Shown: positions 1-13,244, counted from the first letter of the stretch. The stretch: 57,845 nt of DNA from an uncultured Clostridia bacterium (GCA_947626065.1 CANQQT010000007.1:1-57845); one strand, 5' to 3'. The notes: generated by a model not told the origin, from the letters alone. Translations and numbers: made by a program.

Positions 1-1
1 A

Positions 2-361
2 AGGAAGGCCCCGGCGGGGGCGGTAACGGGACGGGACACCTGCGTGCTGACCTTTTTAAAGAAGGAACCGCGTGTCAGGAGCTATCCCTGCATCGGCTGC
101 GGTCGGTGCACCAAGGTTTGCCCGATGGGACTGGTTCCCTCTCTGCTCTATGAATACCTAGTCAAGGGCAGTCGCAAGGGCTGCGAAAGATTTGACCTTA
201 TGTGCTGTATTTCCTGCGGGTGCTGTACAGCAGTCTGCCCGTCGGGTATCGACATCCGCGCCGCGCTCGCCGAGGGAAAAGAAGAACTCGGAAAGCCCGA
301 CGAGGCGAGAAAAGAGGAAAACGGCGAGGGAAAAGCCGCCGAAGGAGAAGTCGATGAATAA
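2..361 (+). CDS. rnfC: RnfC C-terminal part (5' end outside window)
   Basis: The frame is open from the window edge, so this is the last ~119 residues of a longer protein. RnfC is the peripheral NADH/flavin- and Fe-S-bearing subunit of the membrane Rnf ferredoxin:NAD+ oxidoreductase that pumps Na+ or H+. What is seen: a T-x-x-x-V-L-T segment as in RnfC, then two 4Fe-4S motifs, CIGCGRCTKVCPMG and CISCGCCTAVCPSG, spaced as in the RnfC ferredoxin domain. A short charged tail follows (E/K/A-rich). The stop overlaps the rnfD start by 8 bp, so the two are translationally coupled. A GTG at 44 could be mistaken for a start, but the coding match extends upstream of it. Confidence 0.85.
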   Translation, partial: RKAPAGAVTGRDTCVLTFLKKEPRVRSYPCIGCGRCTKVCPMGLVPSLLYEYLVKGSRKGCERFDLMCCISCGCCTAVCPSGIDIRAALAEGKEELGKPDEARKEENGEGKAAEGEVDE

Positions 362-2066
362 GAAGAATTCGGACGACGGACGCGAACACCTTCGGTTTCT
401 CCCGAGGGAGGAAGTCCCGGAAAACACAGAAGAAAAAGAGAAAAAAACGCGGGGCGACAGGGGAGAAAACCCCTTACGGCAGAGGCTTTCTTCGCTTTTG
501 GAAGCGTGGAAAGGGTTCTTTTTGGGACGGGACGAGAACGATGAAGCCCCGGATTCCGAGGAGACTTCTCCCGTTTCAGTACCGAAGGGTAAAACCACGG
601 ATTCGGAGAAAGATTCCCACGTTTCAGCGCCGAAGGGTAAAACCCCCGATTCAGAGAAAGATTCCCACGTTTCAGCACTGAACGTGGAACCCGTTTCCAC
701 AGGCGAAAAGGCCGCCGCGTCGGAAAAAGAAGAGGCAGCCGCCGAGGTGGGTACAGAGTCCTCCGATTCGGCGCCGGAGGTTGCGCTTCTGACGCCGGAG
801 GAGCCTGCCGGAAAACCGGAAGAAGAATCTTTGGAGCCGGAGAAAGCCGCTCAAGCGGCAGAGGAGAAGGCCCCGAAAGCCGAAAGCGCCGCCGAAGCGG
901 AGGAGCCGAAAGCCACAAAGCCGGAGGAATCCGCCGACGAGGCGACGGAAGCGATAAAATCCGAATCCGAACCGGAGAAAAAAGACGGTGGGGAGGCCCT
1001 GCCCGCACCGACGGCGCCGGGGAAGGGAAGGCTCGCGGCATTTTTGCCCATGCGCCCCGGGGCGCGGGGAGAAAACCGCCTCGCCTCCCGCTCGGCAGAC
1101 CTTCTGCTCGTGCTCCTGCCGCTTACCGTTTGGGGGATTTATCTCTTCGGCTTCCGGGTGCTGACGCTTACCTGCCTGTCGGTTCTTTCCTGTTTCCTTT
1201 TCCGTTTTCTGGCGGCCCTTTTGTTCCGTGAGAGCTACGATGGGGCCGACCTTATCCCGGCGGTCACCGGAATGCTTCTCGCCCTCTGCCTTCCGCCGAC
1301 GGCGCCTCTCTGGATGCCGGTGGTCGGGGCTTTGATCGCCGTCGTTCTGGCCGATTTCTGCGCCGGGAGACTGAGCGAGGTTCGCCTTCATCCCGTCGCC
1401 GTCGCGGTCGCTTCCCTCTTTTTGATTTCTCCCTCCGGAATGAACCTTTTCTGCGAACCGGGGACGAAGCTTTCGGTTTTCGGATGGGAATCCGGCTTCA
1501 CGGGGCCGACGGTTTCGACCGCCGCCCGGACGCTCTTTGAGGGGAATCTGCCGAAGCTGTCGATCGGGGGAATGTTTGTCGGCCTACGGGCCGGAACGGT
1601 CGGGGAGGTGTCGGCCCTCCTGATTCTGATGGGCGCCGTGTATCTCCTCTACAGAAAGATCCTCCGCCCCGGCCTGTTCTCCTCCTTCCTTCTGACGGTG
1701 GCGATTCTCAGCTATCTTTTCCCGGCGCTTGCCATCGCCTCCGATATGATTGCGCTCCGCTTTGCGGTCTATCAGCTTCTTTCCGGGAATCTCCTCTTCT
1801 GCGCAGTCTTCCTGACGGCGGAGGGAGGAAGTCTCCCCCGTACCGGGCGGGGGGCACTTGCCGCCGGTGTGATCGGCGGGGTGGCGGCCTTTCTGATTCG
1901 CCGCTTCATAGGCCCCGGCATCGGCCCGCTTTGCGCGGTGATGATTCTGAATCTTCTCTCCCGGCCGCTGGATCTTCTTTTGAAACCGTCGCCCTTCGGC
2001 GGAAAGGTCAGAAGGCCCCGCAAAGAGGAAGCCTCTGACGTGGGGAACGCCGCAAAGACAGAATAG
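354..2066 (+). CDS. rnfD: RnfD membrane subunit with long acidic N-terminal extension
   Basis: Integral membrane subunit of the Rnf complex (NQR2/RnfD family), which carries covalent FMN on a Thr in its homologues. The start ATG at 354 has a GAAGGAG ribosome site at 341-347 and overlaps rnfC. Residues from about 230 on form the membrane domain, with repeated hydrophobic segments and the family stretch GMLLALCLPP near residue 300; the T-G-P-T-V-S-T region near 380 is the likely flavinylation area. Residues 1-225 are unusual: a highly charged Glu/Ala/Lys/Pro-rich extension that includes three 16-residue repeats. RnfD is usually about 310-350 aa; this is 570 aa. A terminator follows directly, so rnfG, E, A and B are not downstream. 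Confidence 0.85.
   Translation: MNKKNSDDGREHLRFLPREEVPENTEEKEKKTRGDRGENPLRQRLSSLLEAWKGFFLGRDENDEAPDSEETSPVSVPKGKTTDSEKDSHVSAPKGKTPDSEKDSHVSALNVEPVSTGEKAAASEKEEAAAEVGTESSDSAPEVALLTPEEPAGKPEEESLEPEKAAQAAEEKAPKAESAAEAEEPKATKPEESADEATEAIKSESEPEKKDGGEALPAPTAPGKGRLAAFLPMRPGARGENRLASRSADLLLVLLPLTVWGIYLFGFRVLTLTCLSVLSCFLFRFLAALLFRESYDGADLIPAVTGMLLALCLPPTAPLWMPVVGALIAVVLADFCAGRLSEVRLHPVAVAVASLFLISPSGMNLFCEPGTKLSVFGWESGFTGPTVSTAARTLFEGNLPKLSIGGMFVGLRAGTVGEVSALLILMGAVYLLYRKILRPGLFSSFLLTVAILSYLFPALAIASDMIALRFAVYQLLSGNLLFCAVFLTAEGGSLPRTGRGALAAGVIGGVAAFLIRRFIGPGIGPLCAVMILNLLSRPLDLLLKPSPFGGKVRRPRKEEASDVGNAAKTE
552..690 (+). repeat. 48-bp tandem repeat inside rnfD
   Basis: Nearly three copies of a 48-bp unit (552-599, 600-647, 648 to about 690), each coding for a 16-residue block of the type DSEKDSHVSAPKGKTP. 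Copies 2 and 3 are almost identical, so the duplication is recent or maintained. It lies in the charged extension of RnfD, outside the membrane domain. Confidence 0.9.
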
Positions 2067-2095
2067 AGGCAAAAACGAAAAAAAACACGGCAAAA

Positions 2096-2135
2096 CGCCG
2101 GAGAACCTCAAAAGAGGCGCTCCGGCGGTTTCTTT
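2096..2135 (+). terminator. Rho-independent terminator of rnfCD
   Basis: Arms CGCCGGAG (2096-2103) and CTCCGGCG (2120-2127), followed by a T-rich run GTTTCTTTT. It sits 30 bp after the rnfD stop and ends the operon at rnfD. Confidence 0.85.
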
Positions 2136-2239
2136 TATGTTCGGAGAATCGGTATGGGAGGCGGCGATTCCTGCGGGACGCGGGGCGAAAATTTTTCACC
2201 TCGCGGGAGCTCCTTCCGGCTCCGGGTCGGCCATGAAGA

Positions 2240-3169
2240 TCAGAAGGTCATATTCATCAGCCGCTCGTTGAATTCCTTCGCCGTGTCGTAGCCCATTTTT
2301 TTCTGACGGTTGTTCATCGCGGCGATTTCAAGAATGACGGCAAGATTCCGCCCGGGGCGGACGGGGATGACGGTGGTGGGAATCTGAATCCCCATAATGT
2401 CGGTGTATTCCGTCTCAAGTCCGAAGCGGTCGTACATCTTTCCCTGCACCCACTGCTCGAACTTGATGATCATATCGATTTTCTCGGTATCCTTGACAGC
2501 GCCCATACCGAAGATGCGCTTGACGTCGACGATGCCGATTCCGCGAAGCTCGACGAAGTGGCGGATCAGCTCGGGAGCCGAGCCGACGAGGGATTTGGCC
2601 GACACCTTTTTGATTTCGACGGCGTCGTCGGCAATCAGCCGGTGGCCGCGCTTGACAAGCTCGATGGCGGTTTCACTCTTTCCGACGCCGCTGTCGCCGA
2701 GAATCAGAATGCCTTCCCCGTAGACCTCGACGAGAACGCCGTGGCGGGTGATGCGGGGCGCGAGGCTGACGCTGAGGGAGCCGATCAGGGCCGCCATGAA
2801 TTCCGAGGTCTTGGTCGCGGTCCGCAGAAGCGGCACGTGATATTTGTTGGCGATTTCGATAATGACGGGATTGACGGCGAGGGAGGTGGAGAAGACCACG
2901 GCGACGGGATCCTCCGAGAAGAAGCGCTCGAAGACCTCGCGGAGCTTTTCTTCATCCAAGTGGGTAATGTAGTCGTTTTCGCTCAGTCCGATAATCTGGA
3001 TTCTTCCCGGCTCAAAATAGCCGAAGAAGCCGGCCAGAGCTAGACCTGGGCGGTTGACCTCGCTCCGCTGAACCGGGCGTTCCCGGTCGACGGGGGCGTT
3101 GATTTCCTCCAGCTGAAACTCATCGATGATGCTTCCCAGCGGGACTGTGTAGACTTTTTTTTCACTCAT
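2240..3169 (-). CDS. hprK: HPr kinase/phosphorylase
   Basis: Bifunctional enzyme that phosphorylates and dephosphorylates Ser46 of HPr, the sensor step of CcpA-type carbon catabolite repression in Firmicutes. Visible: an N-terminal domain (about 1-130), Walker A GDSGVGKS near residue 155, and the family signature around ELRGIGIVDVK near 205. At 309 aa it has the usual length. I chose the ATG at 3167-3169 because an AGAGGACAG ribosome site precedes it; an in-frame ATG 60 nt upstream lacks this and adds 20 non-family residues. It has its own SigA promoter and is alone, without the lgt or phosphatase genes that often follow it. Confidence 0.95.
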   Translation of the reverse strand: MSEKKVYTVPLGSIIDEFQLEEINAPVDRERPVQRSEVNRPGLALAGFFGYFEPGRIQIIGLSENDYITHLDEEKLREVFERFFSEDPVAVVFSTSLAVNPVIIEIANKYHVPLLRTATKTSEFMAALIGSLSVSLAPRITRHGVLVEVYGEGILILGDSGVGKSETAIELVKRGHRLIADDAVEIKKVSAKSLVGSAPELIRHFVELRGIGIVDVKRIFGMGAVKDTEKIDMIIKFEQWVQGKMYDRFGLETEYTDIMGIQIPTTVIPVRPGRNLAVILEIAAMNNRQKKMGYDTAKEFNERLMNMTF

Positions 3170-3234
3170 CGTTCTGTCCTCTTTCTCATCGGAAGCGCCT
3201 TTCGGCGCAAGACTTTCTATCCTTATCAATTATC

Positions 3235-3263
3235 ATTATAATTCCTGCGGCGCGGGCTGTCAA
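3235..3263 (-). promoter_or_regulatory. SigA promoter of hprK
   Basis: On the minus strand TTGACA (3258-3263), a 17-bp spacer, and TATAAT (3235-3240). Both boxes match the consensus fully. It lies 66 bp upstream of the chosen hprK start. Confidence 0.85.
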
Positions 3264-3410
3264 GAGGGAAAGAAAAATTTTCGGTTTTCTCTCTTGAAGT
3301 GAAAAGGGAAGGGCAACGGAAAATTTCCCTTCCGCATCAAAAGGAAAAGACGGCGGAAAGGCTTTTTTGCAAGAAAAGGGAAAACCGCGTGAAAGCTTCA
3401 TGCTTCCGGC

Positions 3411-3444
3411 AAAAAGGAAAAACCGGCGTGAAATTTCACACCGG
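3411..3444 (-). terminator. Terminator of rpsT
   Basis: Near-palindrome at 3423-3444 (one mismatched pair). Read on the minus strand it is followed by a run TTTTTCCTTTTT. It fits as the terminator of rpsT, 135 bp past its stop. Confidence 0.7.
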
Positions 3445-3467
3445 CATAGCTTGCGCGTATTTCCTCC

Positions 3468-3560
3468 TGAGGACATTCGTCCTCGCGAAATCAGGACGTT
3501 CGCTTTCGCGAAGTCAGGACGTTCGCTTTCACGAAGTCCAAACCCCCCGCTTTCACGGAG
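3468..3560. repeat. 23-bp tandem repeat between hprK and rpsT
   Basis: Units of 23 bp at 3468-3490, 3491-3513 and 3514-3536 with a decayed fourth copy to 3560. The core is TCAGGACGTTCGCTTTCGCG. It lies in the 3' untranslated part of rpsT, before its terminator. I see no gene in 3264-3578. Confidence 0.85.
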
Positions 3561-3578
3561 TCCCGTTCTCCTGATTTC

Positions 3579-3845
3579 TCAGGCGCCCATTTTGTTGAGC
3601 ATCAGCGTGTACTGGCTCTTCTTTCTCGCGGCATTGTTCTTATGGATAATACCTCTCGAAGCGGCGGAGTCAAGCTTCTTGACGGCTACCGTGTAGGCCT
3701 TGGCGGCTTCCTCACGGTTTCCGGCAGCGACTGCGGCTTCATACTTTTTCATAGAGGTCTTAAGAGCTGTTTTGACCATCTTATTCTGAAGCGTCTTGAT
3801 CTCACTTACCTTGACGCGCTTTTTCGCGGACTTGATATTCGGCAA
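3579..3845 (-). CDS. rpsT: 30S ribosomal protein S20
   Basis: Primary 16S rRNA-binding protein of the small subunit. The start of the protein, PNIKSAKKRVK, is the classic S20 opening, and the 88-aa length is normal. I chose the TTG at 3843-3845: a strong AGGGAGGTG ribosome site lies 8 nt before it, and the alternative GTG at 3854 falls inside that site. Lysine- and alanine-rich throughout. Transcribed alone, divergent from rpoB, from the promoter at 3898-3926. Confidence 0.95.
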   Translation of the reverse strand: MPNIKSAKKRVKVSEIKTLQNKMVKTALKTSMKKYEAAVAAGNREEAAKAYTVAVKKLDSAASRGIIHKNNAARKKSQYTLMLNKMGA

Positions 3846-3897
3846 ACTGTTCACCTCCCTGACATCTATTTTCTGTCCATTGAATCATCAGCACTTT

Positions 3898-3926
3898 ATC
3901 ATACCACACCCGGCGACAAATTTCAA
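3898..3926 (-). promoter_or_regulatory. SigA promoter of rpsT
   Basis: Minus strand TTGAAA (3921-3926), 17-bp spacer, TATGAT (3898-3903). About 50 bp upstream of the rpsT start. Confidence 0.7.
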
Positions 3927-3980
3927 GAGTTTTTACAAAAAATTTATTTGTTAAAATTTTGTAAACAATCAAATTCCGGG

Positions 3981-4009
3981 TTGACAGCAAAAAAAAATTA
4001 TGGTAAAAT
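3981..4009 (+). promoter_or_regulatory. SigA promoter of rpoBC
   Basis: TTGACA (3981-3986), 17-bp spacer, TAAAAT (4004-4009). It stands 276 bp before the rpoB start, so rpoBC here has its own promoter rather than being read from rplJL. Confidence 0.85.
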
Positions 4010-4285
4010 CTATACTTGCGTAGTTATTCCTTTGAGAATGACTCTAAATAGGCAAAGAGTCGGCCAAACCCTTGTGGGAGGCCGCTCCGACGACTTTTCG
4101 GATCATACCGAGCCGACAGAAAATCACGGCGCGGGAGTTTCCGGATTGCCGTGACCGCAGCTTATAATTCGACGGTAACCAGCTTGTCGTAGGGGTAGCG
4201 GAATCGGCTTTTCGGGGGCTTTCGGGGCGGCGTTTTTTTGTCTTCACGGTATGGTCTTATTACTTTGAATGGAGTGATTGCTGTA
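4010..4285 (+). other. Long leader of rpoBC mRNA
   Basis: About 275 nt between the rpoBC promoter and the rpoB start without a convincing reading frame. Short helices are visible, for example GACTCT with AGAGTC near 4038-4061 and GGCC pairs near 4063-4085. A T7 run occurs at about 4233-4239 after a GC-rich stretch, but I cannot draw a clean terminator hairpin there. It could be an attenuation leader or simply untranslated RNA. Confidence 0.45.
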
Positions 4286-8020
<3,735 letters not shown>

Positions 8021-8039
8021 AAGAGAAGGAGATATTGCT

Positions 8040-11000
8040 TTGGAACATAATGTGTTTGATTCAATCAAAATCGGACTTGCGTCTCCTGACATGATCAGAA
8101 GCTGGTCGCACGGTGAAGTGAAAAAGCCGGAAACCATCAACTACCGGACCCTCAAAGCCGAGCGCGACGGCCTCTTCTGCGAGAGAATTTTCGGGCCGAC
8201 GAAGGACTGGGAATGCCTCTGCGGAAAGTACAAGCGCGTGCGGTACAAGGGCAAGGTCTGCGAGAAGTGCGGCGTGGAGGTCACGACGAAGAAGGTTCGC
8301 CGCGAGAGAATGGGTCACATCGAGCTGGCCGCTCCCGTCTCCCACATCTGGTATTTCCGCGCCATTCCCTCCAAAATGGGTCTGCTTCTCGACATCTCCC
8401 CCCGGCTCCTTGAAAAGGTGCTCTATTTTGCCCAGTATATCGTGATTGACCCCGGAACGACGCCCCTGTCCAAATACCAGATCCTCACCGAGCGGGAATA
8501 CCGGGAAATGTACGAACGGTATGAAAAGGATTTCCGCGTCGGCATGGGCGCCGAGGCCATCAAGGAGCTTCTGGCGGAAATCGACGTCGAGGCTCTTTCC
8601 CGTCAGCTGAAGGAGGAGCTTGAAAAGGCCAGCGGGCAGAAAAAGCTCCGTATCATCAAGCGGCTGGACGTCGTCGAGGCCTTCCGCCGCTCCGGCAATC
8701 GCCCGGAGTGGATGATTCTCGACGTCATCCCGGTTATTCCGCCGGAAATCCGGCCGATGGTTCAGCTCGACGGCGGGCGCTTCGCCTCCTCCGACCTGAA
8801 CGACCTCTATCGCCGGGTCATCAACCGCAACAACCGTCTCCGCCGCCTGCTTGAGCTCCAGGCTCCCGAAATTATCATCCGCAACGAAAAGCGGATGCTT
8901 CAGGAGGCGGTCGACGCCCTGATCGATAACGGACGCCGCGGGAAGCCGGTCACCGGCCCCTCCAACCGCCCGCTGAAATCCCTTTCCGAAATGCTCCGCG
9001 GTAAGCAGGGCCGCTTCCGTCAGAACCTGCTCGGCAAGCGCGTCGACTATTCCGGCCGTTCGGTTATCGTCGTCGGCCCGGAGCTGAAAATCTATCAGTG
9101 CGGCCTGCCGAAGGAAATGGCGCTGGAGCTCTTCAAGCCCTTCGTGATGAAGCGGCTTGTCGAGACGCAGAAGGCCTCCAACATCAAGGATGCGAAGAAA
9201 AAGGTCGACAAGGTCGACGTCTGCGTCTGGGATGCGCTTGAAAACGTGATCCGGGAGCACCCGGTGCTTCTCAACCGCGCGCCGACGCTCCACCGCCTGT
9301 CGATTCAGGCCTTCGAGCCGGTTCTCGTTGAGGGCCGCGCCATCAAGCTTCATCCTCTTGTCTGTACCGCCTTTAACGCCGACTTTGACGGCGACCAGAT
9401 GCCTGTCCACGTGCCGCTTTCCGCCGAGGCGCAGGCCGAGGCCCGCTTCCTCATGCTCTCGGCCAACAACCTGCTGAAGCCTGTCGACGGACGCGCCGTG
9501 ACGGTGCCTTCGCAGGACATGGTTCTCGGCTCCTACTACCTGACCATCGATAAGGCCGGCGAGCCGGGCGAGGGACACGTTTTCCGCGACTTCGACGAGG
9601 CAATGATGGCCTACACCAACGGCGTTCTCGGCCTTCATGCCCCGATCCGTATCCGCGTGAGCAAGGAGATCAACGGCGAGGTGCATACCGGCATCATCGA
9701 CGCCACCCTTGGCCGTCTCATCTTCAACAAACCGATCCCGCAGGATCTCGGTTACGTCGACCGTACCGATCCCGCCAAGATGCTCGACCTTGAAATCATG
9801 CAGACCTGCGGCAAGAGCCAGCTGGGCGAAATCGTCAACCTCTGCATCAAGAAGCACGGCTTCACGGTCGCCGCGCAGGTTCTTGACAACATCAAGGCCA
9901 TGGGCTATAAGTATTCGACCAAGGCGGCGATTTCGATTTCGATTTCCGACGTCACCGTCCCCGACGAGAAGTATACGCTGATCGCCGAGGCCGAGAAGAA
10001 GGTCGAGGCCATCCACCGCCACTTCCTCCGCGGTCAGCTGACCGAGGAAGAGCGGTACAACAACGTCATCAAAATCTGGGATCAGACGACGAAGGATATC
10101 GTCGCCGCCCTCCAGAACCGTTTCGACCGGTACAACCCGATCAAGATGATGTCCGACTCGGGAGCGCGCGGAAACATGACGCAGATGCGTCAGCTGGCCG
10201 GTATGCGCGGCCTGATGTACGCGACCAACGGACGGACGATGGAGATCCCGATCAAGTCGAACTTCCGTGAAGGACTGAACATTCTGGAATACTTCAGCGC
10301 GGCGCGCGGCGCCCGGAAGTCCCTTTCCGATACGGCGCTGAAAACAGCGGACTCCGGCTACCTGACAAGACGTCTTGTCGACGTTTCGCAGGACGTCATC
10401 GTCCGCGAGGAGGACTGCGGAACCCGCCACGGTATGATTGTTTCGGCCATCACCGAGGGGAACGACATCATTGAGCCTTTGAAGGACCGTCTGATCGGAC
10501 GCTTCACCATCGGCGACGTCGTGAATCCCGCCACCGGAGAGGTCATCGTCCCCGACGGGGTCATGATTTCGGAGGATCAGGCCTCTGCCATCGTCAAGGC
10601 CGGAGTGGAAACCGTCCACATCCGTTCGATCCTCAACTGCAAGGCAAGACACGGCGTCTGTACCAAGTGCTACGGAGCCGACCTTGCCAACGGCCGTACC
10701 GTCAACGTCGGCGAGGCGGTCGGCATCATCGCCGCCCAGTCCATCGGTGAGCCGGGTACTCAGCTGACGATGCGTACCTTCCATACCGGAGGCGTCGCCG
10801 GTTCCGATATCACGCAGGGCCTTCCCCGCGTGGAGGAGCTCTTCGAGGCAAGAAGGCCGAAGAAGACGGCGGTGGCCGCCGAGCTGGACGGAACCGTCAC
10901 GATGGGCGAGCTGAAAAAGATGAAGGCCATCACCATTACAAACGGTGAAACCGGCGAGGCGACGACCTATCAGGTTCCCTTCGGAACCCGGATTCTCGTC

Positions 11001-11585
11001 TCCGAGGGACAGGAGGTTCGCCGCGGTCAGGCTCTGACGGAGGGCTATATGGCCCCCGCCGATATCCTCCGCATCAGCGGACTGGACGCCGTCTACGACT
11101 ATATCATCCGCGAGGTTCAGAGAGTCTATCGGATGCAGTCGATAGGAATCAACGACAAGCACATCGAGGTAATTGCCCGTCAGATGACGAGGAAGATCCG
11201 CGTCGACGATCCGGGCGATACCGACATCCTCATCGGTTCGACGGTAGACGTCGGGGACTTTGAAGAGGAAAACGAGAGAATTCAGGCCAGAATCGACGCG
11301 GGTGAGAGAACGCTCCGTCCGGCGACCGGTTCCCCGGTGCTTCTCGGAATCACCAAGGCCTCCATTCAGACCAACTCCTTCCTATCCGCCGCTTCCTTCC
11401 AGGAGACGACAAAGGTTCTCACCGAGGCCGCCATCAAGGGCAAGGTCGACCACCTGCTCGGCTTGAAGGAAAACGTTCTGATCGGAAAGCTGATTCCTGC
11501 CGGAACCGGCATGGAGCGCTATCGGAGCGTGGAAGTCGAGAAAATCGAACCGGTTTCCGAGGAGACCGAGGTCGAGGCTCAGTAA
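8040..11585 (+). CDS. rpoC: RNA polymerase beta' subunit
   Basis: Beta' subunit, carrying the catalytic Mg-binding loop NADFDGDQM near residue 460. N-terminal zinc site: [20 protein letters not shown] near 60-80. Second zinc site: the cysteines of [13 protein letters not shown] near residue 865. The start is a TTG at 8040 (protein [10 protein letters not shown]), 8 nt after GAAGGAG; no ATG fits. 1181 aa. It follows rpoB by 19 nt and is closed by a terminator, so rpoBC is a two-gene unit. Confidence 0.97.
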   Translation: MEHNVFDSIKIGLASPDMIRSWSHGEVKKPETINYRTLKAERDGLFCERIFGPTKDWECLCGKYKRVRYKGKVCEKCGVEVTTKKVRRERMGHIELAAPVSHIWYFRAIPSKMGLLLDISPRLLEKVLYFAQYIVIDPGTTPLSKYQILTEREYREMYERYEKDFRVGMGAEAIKELLAEIDVEALSRQLKEELEKASGQKKLRIIKRLDVVEAFRRSGNRPEWMILDVIPVIPPEIRPMVQLDGGRFASSDLNDLYRRVINRNNRLRRLLELQAPEIIIRNEKRMLQEAVDALIDNGRRGKPVTGPSNRPLKSLSEMLRGKQGRFRQNLLGKRVDYSGRSVIVVGPELKIYQCGLPKEMALELFKPFVMKRLVETQKASNIKDAKKKVDKVDVCVWDALENVIREHPVLLNRAPTLHRLSIQAFEPVLVEGRAIKLHPLVCTAFNADFDGDQMPVHVPLSAEAQAEARFLMLSANNLLKPVDGRAVTVPSQDMVLGSYYLTIDKAGEPGEGHVFRDFDEAMMAYTNGVLGLHAPIRIRVSKEINGEVHTGIIDATLGRLIFNKPIPQDLGYVDRTDPAKMLDLEIMQTCGKSQLGEIVNLCIKKHGFTVAAQVLDNIKAMGYKYSTKAAISISISDVTVPDEKYTLIAEAEKKVEAIHRHFLRGQLTEEERYNNVIKIWDQTTKDIVAALQNRFDRYNPIKMMSDSGARGNMTQMRQLAGMRGLMYATNGRTMEIPIKSNFREGLNILEYFSAARGARKSLSDTALKTADSGYLTRRLVDVSQDVIVREEDCGTRHGMIVSAITEGNDIIEPLKDRLIGRFTIGDVVNPATGEVIVPDGVMISEDQASAIVKAGVETVHIRSILNCKARHGVCTKCYGADLANGRTVNVGEAVGIIAAQSIGEPGTQLTMRTFHTGGVAGSDITQGLPRVEELFEARRPKKTAVAAELDGTVTMGELKKMKAITITNGETGEATTYQVPFGTRILVSEGQEVRRGQALTEGYMAPADILRISGLDAVYDYIIREVQRVYRMQSIGINDKHIEVIARQMTRKIRVDDPGDTDILIGSTVDVGDFEEENERIQARIDAGERTLRPATGSPVLLGITKASIQTNSFLSAASFQETTKVLTEAAIKGKVDHLLGLKENVLIGKLIPAGTGMERYRSVEVEKIEPVSEETEVEAQ

Positions 11586-11611
11586 GAGCAAAAAATCGGA
11601 AAAAGGAAAAC

Positions 11612-11652
11612 AGCCGGCCCGAGGAGAAATTCCCCGGGTCGGCTTTCCCTTT
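11612..11652 (+). terminator. Terminator of rpoBC
   Basis: Arms AGCCGGCCCGAGG and CCCCGGGTCGGCT with a short loop, followed by TTCCCTTT. 27 bp after the rpoC stop. Confidence 0.8.
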
Positions 11653-11948
11653 AAGTATGGGTATGGGGCCGGAAATCGGGAGCCGGAGCTTTTGCGAAAA
11701 AGGCGGCTCAGAAGGCGGCGGTATCCGGCAAGTCGGTTTTCAGAAGAAAGCGGCCCCGTTGGCTCATGTTTACAAAATTTTGGTGTTCGGAAAACCCGGC
11801 GTTCCGAAAATTTTGGCGTTCGGGGAACCGTTTTTCCGAAGACACGGCCTCCGAGAGCCGACCGCCGGGAAAACGGCGCTTTTGTCCCCCAAAAATTCAC
11901 GGGAAAGAGACGTTCCGGCGACGAAATTCCAGCAAAGACGGCAGGCCC
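11653..11948. other. Intergenic space with decayed 16-18 bp repeats
   Basis: No convincing gene on either strand. At about 11773-11840 units built on AAAATTTTGG-GTTCGG alternate with AAACCCGGCGTTCCG, giving several small inverted repeats. The open frames here are by-products of these repeats. Confidence 0.5.
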
Positions 11949-12707
11949 TTATATGCCGGAGAGGTAGAGGATGACGAGAAGCAGGAGCGCCTCCCGGCAG
12001 CTGCCGTTTCCCTCTTCCCCTTCCTTCGCGTAGTCGGTAAGGAGGAGAAAAATCAGTCCGAGGAGGAGAAGGTCGTCGCTTCGCAAAAGCTCGGGGCGGA
12101 AGAGCGGGCCGAGAAGGGATTTGACTCCCGAGGCCTCTCCCTCTTCCTCCCGGGCAGACGGGGAGCCGACGGGGAGCGCCTCCGCTTCCCGTTCGCAGGA
12201 GCTTTCAAAGGCCTCCGCGTTGCGGTGTTCTTCTCTGGTAGCGTTTCTTCCAAAGGCCTCCGCGTTGCGGTGTTCTTCTCTGGTGGCGCTTCCTCCGAGG
12301 GTCTCCGCGTTACGGCGTTCTTCACTGACGGCGCTTTCTCCGAAGGCCTCTGCGTTGCGGTATTCTTCCCCGGTGGAGCTTTCTCCGAAGGCCTCCGCGT
12401 TGAGGCTTGCCTCTCCGGCGGGACTTCCTCCCAAAGCCCCCGCTTTGCCGCGTGCCTCTCCGACGCCGATTCTTCCCCCGAAGGGAGCCGCCCCGACGGA
12501 TTCCTTGGCACGGGGAGGCCTTGCGGTGTCGGAAAGAGGCCGCCCGGTCGCCGTTCCCTCCCGTTTTTCGGGGAAGTTTTGACGGAGGGGCGCCGAGGCG
12601 CCGGGGGAGGCGTCGGGAGGATGAATCACCAGCGCCGTCCCGCCGTAATCGGGCGGCAGAGGCGCCAAGGCCTCGTTTCTCCGGTTTCCGTAGCTTCTTG
12701 TATACAT
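11949..12707 (-). CDS. Unknown repeat protein with hydrophobic C-terminus
   Basis: Function not recognised. N-terminus M-Y-T-R-S-Y-G, then a low-complexity Pro/Ala/Gly-rich region. Residues about 80-170 hold six 15-residue repeats of the type NAEAFGESATREEHR. The last ~40 residues contain two hydrophobic stretches (LLLLGLIFLLL and ALLLLVILYL) separated by an acidic segment. It is the last gene of a three-gene minus-strand unit (13487 to 11949). I recall similar short proteins with a leucine-rich end next to the same neighbours in other Clostridia, but no function is known to me. Start uncertain: ATG at 12707 or one of two upstream in-frame ATGs (12719, 12764). Confidence 0.6.
   Translation of the reverse strand: MYTRSYGNRRNEALAPLPPDYGGTALVIHPPDASPGASAPLRQNFPEKREGTATGRPLSDTARPPRAKESVGAAPFGGRIGVGEARGKAGALGGSPAGEASLNAEAFGESSTGEEYRNAEAFGESAVSEERRNAETLGGSATREEHRNAEAFGRNATREEHRNAEAFESSCEREAEALPVGSPSAREEEGEASGVKSLLGPLFRPELLRSDDLLLLGLIFLLLTDYAKEGEEGNGSCREALLLLVILYLSGI
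12207..12476 (-). repeat. Six 45-bp tandem repeats in coding sequence
   Basis: Six consecutive 45-bp units (12207-12251, 12252-12296, 12297-12341, 12342-12386, 12387-12431, 12432-12476), the first two almost identical and the last two most diverged. They encode the 15-residue repeats of the unknown protein at 11949-12707. Confidence 0.9.
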
Positions 12708-12838
12708 GGATGTGACCATCCCTTTCTCATGAAATTGAATCGGTGCGGAATTTTCCCTTTTCAAGCGTCGCGGCGGCGTTTAAGCCTCCGAGGTGCGGGA
12801 ATTTGCGCGGAGCTGTCGGGGGCCGCCGCGAACCCCTC

Positions 12839-13222
12839 TCAGCCGAAGAGCCGGTTCAGCTCGGTGAGATTCAGCATTTTCAGCATTTTTAAAAGACTGT
12901 CCGCCGTCTGCCGTCTCTCGGGGGAGAGATAAGGGCGAAGCGCGGCGACAAGGGCGATGCGCTCGGCGTTTCCGGCCTTGTGCTCTGACGGGGAGGGCGG
13001 CTTCCTCTCCTCCACCCGGGAAGAGGCGGGGGCCTCCCGGAAAGCCTCCCGGGAGTCTTCTCGGGGCCCCTCTCGGAATTTTTCACGGGAAGAACCCCTT
13101 TCCTTCGCGCCGTTTTCCCCTTTTTCTCCTCCCATCAGCGTCTCGGCGGCGCCCATCAGCTTTTTCATGGCCTCGGGGTCTTCCAGTACCCCTTTGAGCA
13201 TTTCCGAAAAGTTTCCGTCCAT
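12839..13222 (-). CDS. Unknown small protein, middle gene of cassette
   Basis: 127 aa, function not recognised. The N-terminus FSEMLKGVLEDPEAMKKLMG is a predicted amphipathic helix. The middle (about 35-80) is a charged, disordered Arg/Glu/Ser/Pro segment. The C-terminus resumes as helices: ALRPYLSPERRQTADSLLKM, then LKMLNLTELNRLFG. This two-ended layout with a variable linker suggests an adaptor or scaffold, but that is inference. A ribosome site AGGCAGGAA precedes the ATG; the upstream gene ends 22 bp away. Confidence 0.75.
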   Translation of the reverse strand: MDGNFSEMLKGVLEDPEAMKKLMGAAETLMGGEKGENGAKERGSSREKFREGPREDSREAFREAPASSRVEERKPPSPSEHKAGNAERIALVAALRPYLSPERRQTADSLLKMLKMLNLTELNRLFG

Positions 13223-13244
13223 TTCCTGCCTCCTGCTTTTTTGG

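Noticed and set aside
148-1041. Long minus-strand frames (up to 297 aa) opposite rnfC/rnfD
   Set aside because: Low-complexity Ser/Pro/Arg/Phe sequence created by reading the GC-rich Glu/Lys repeat region backwards; no ribosome site and no family match.
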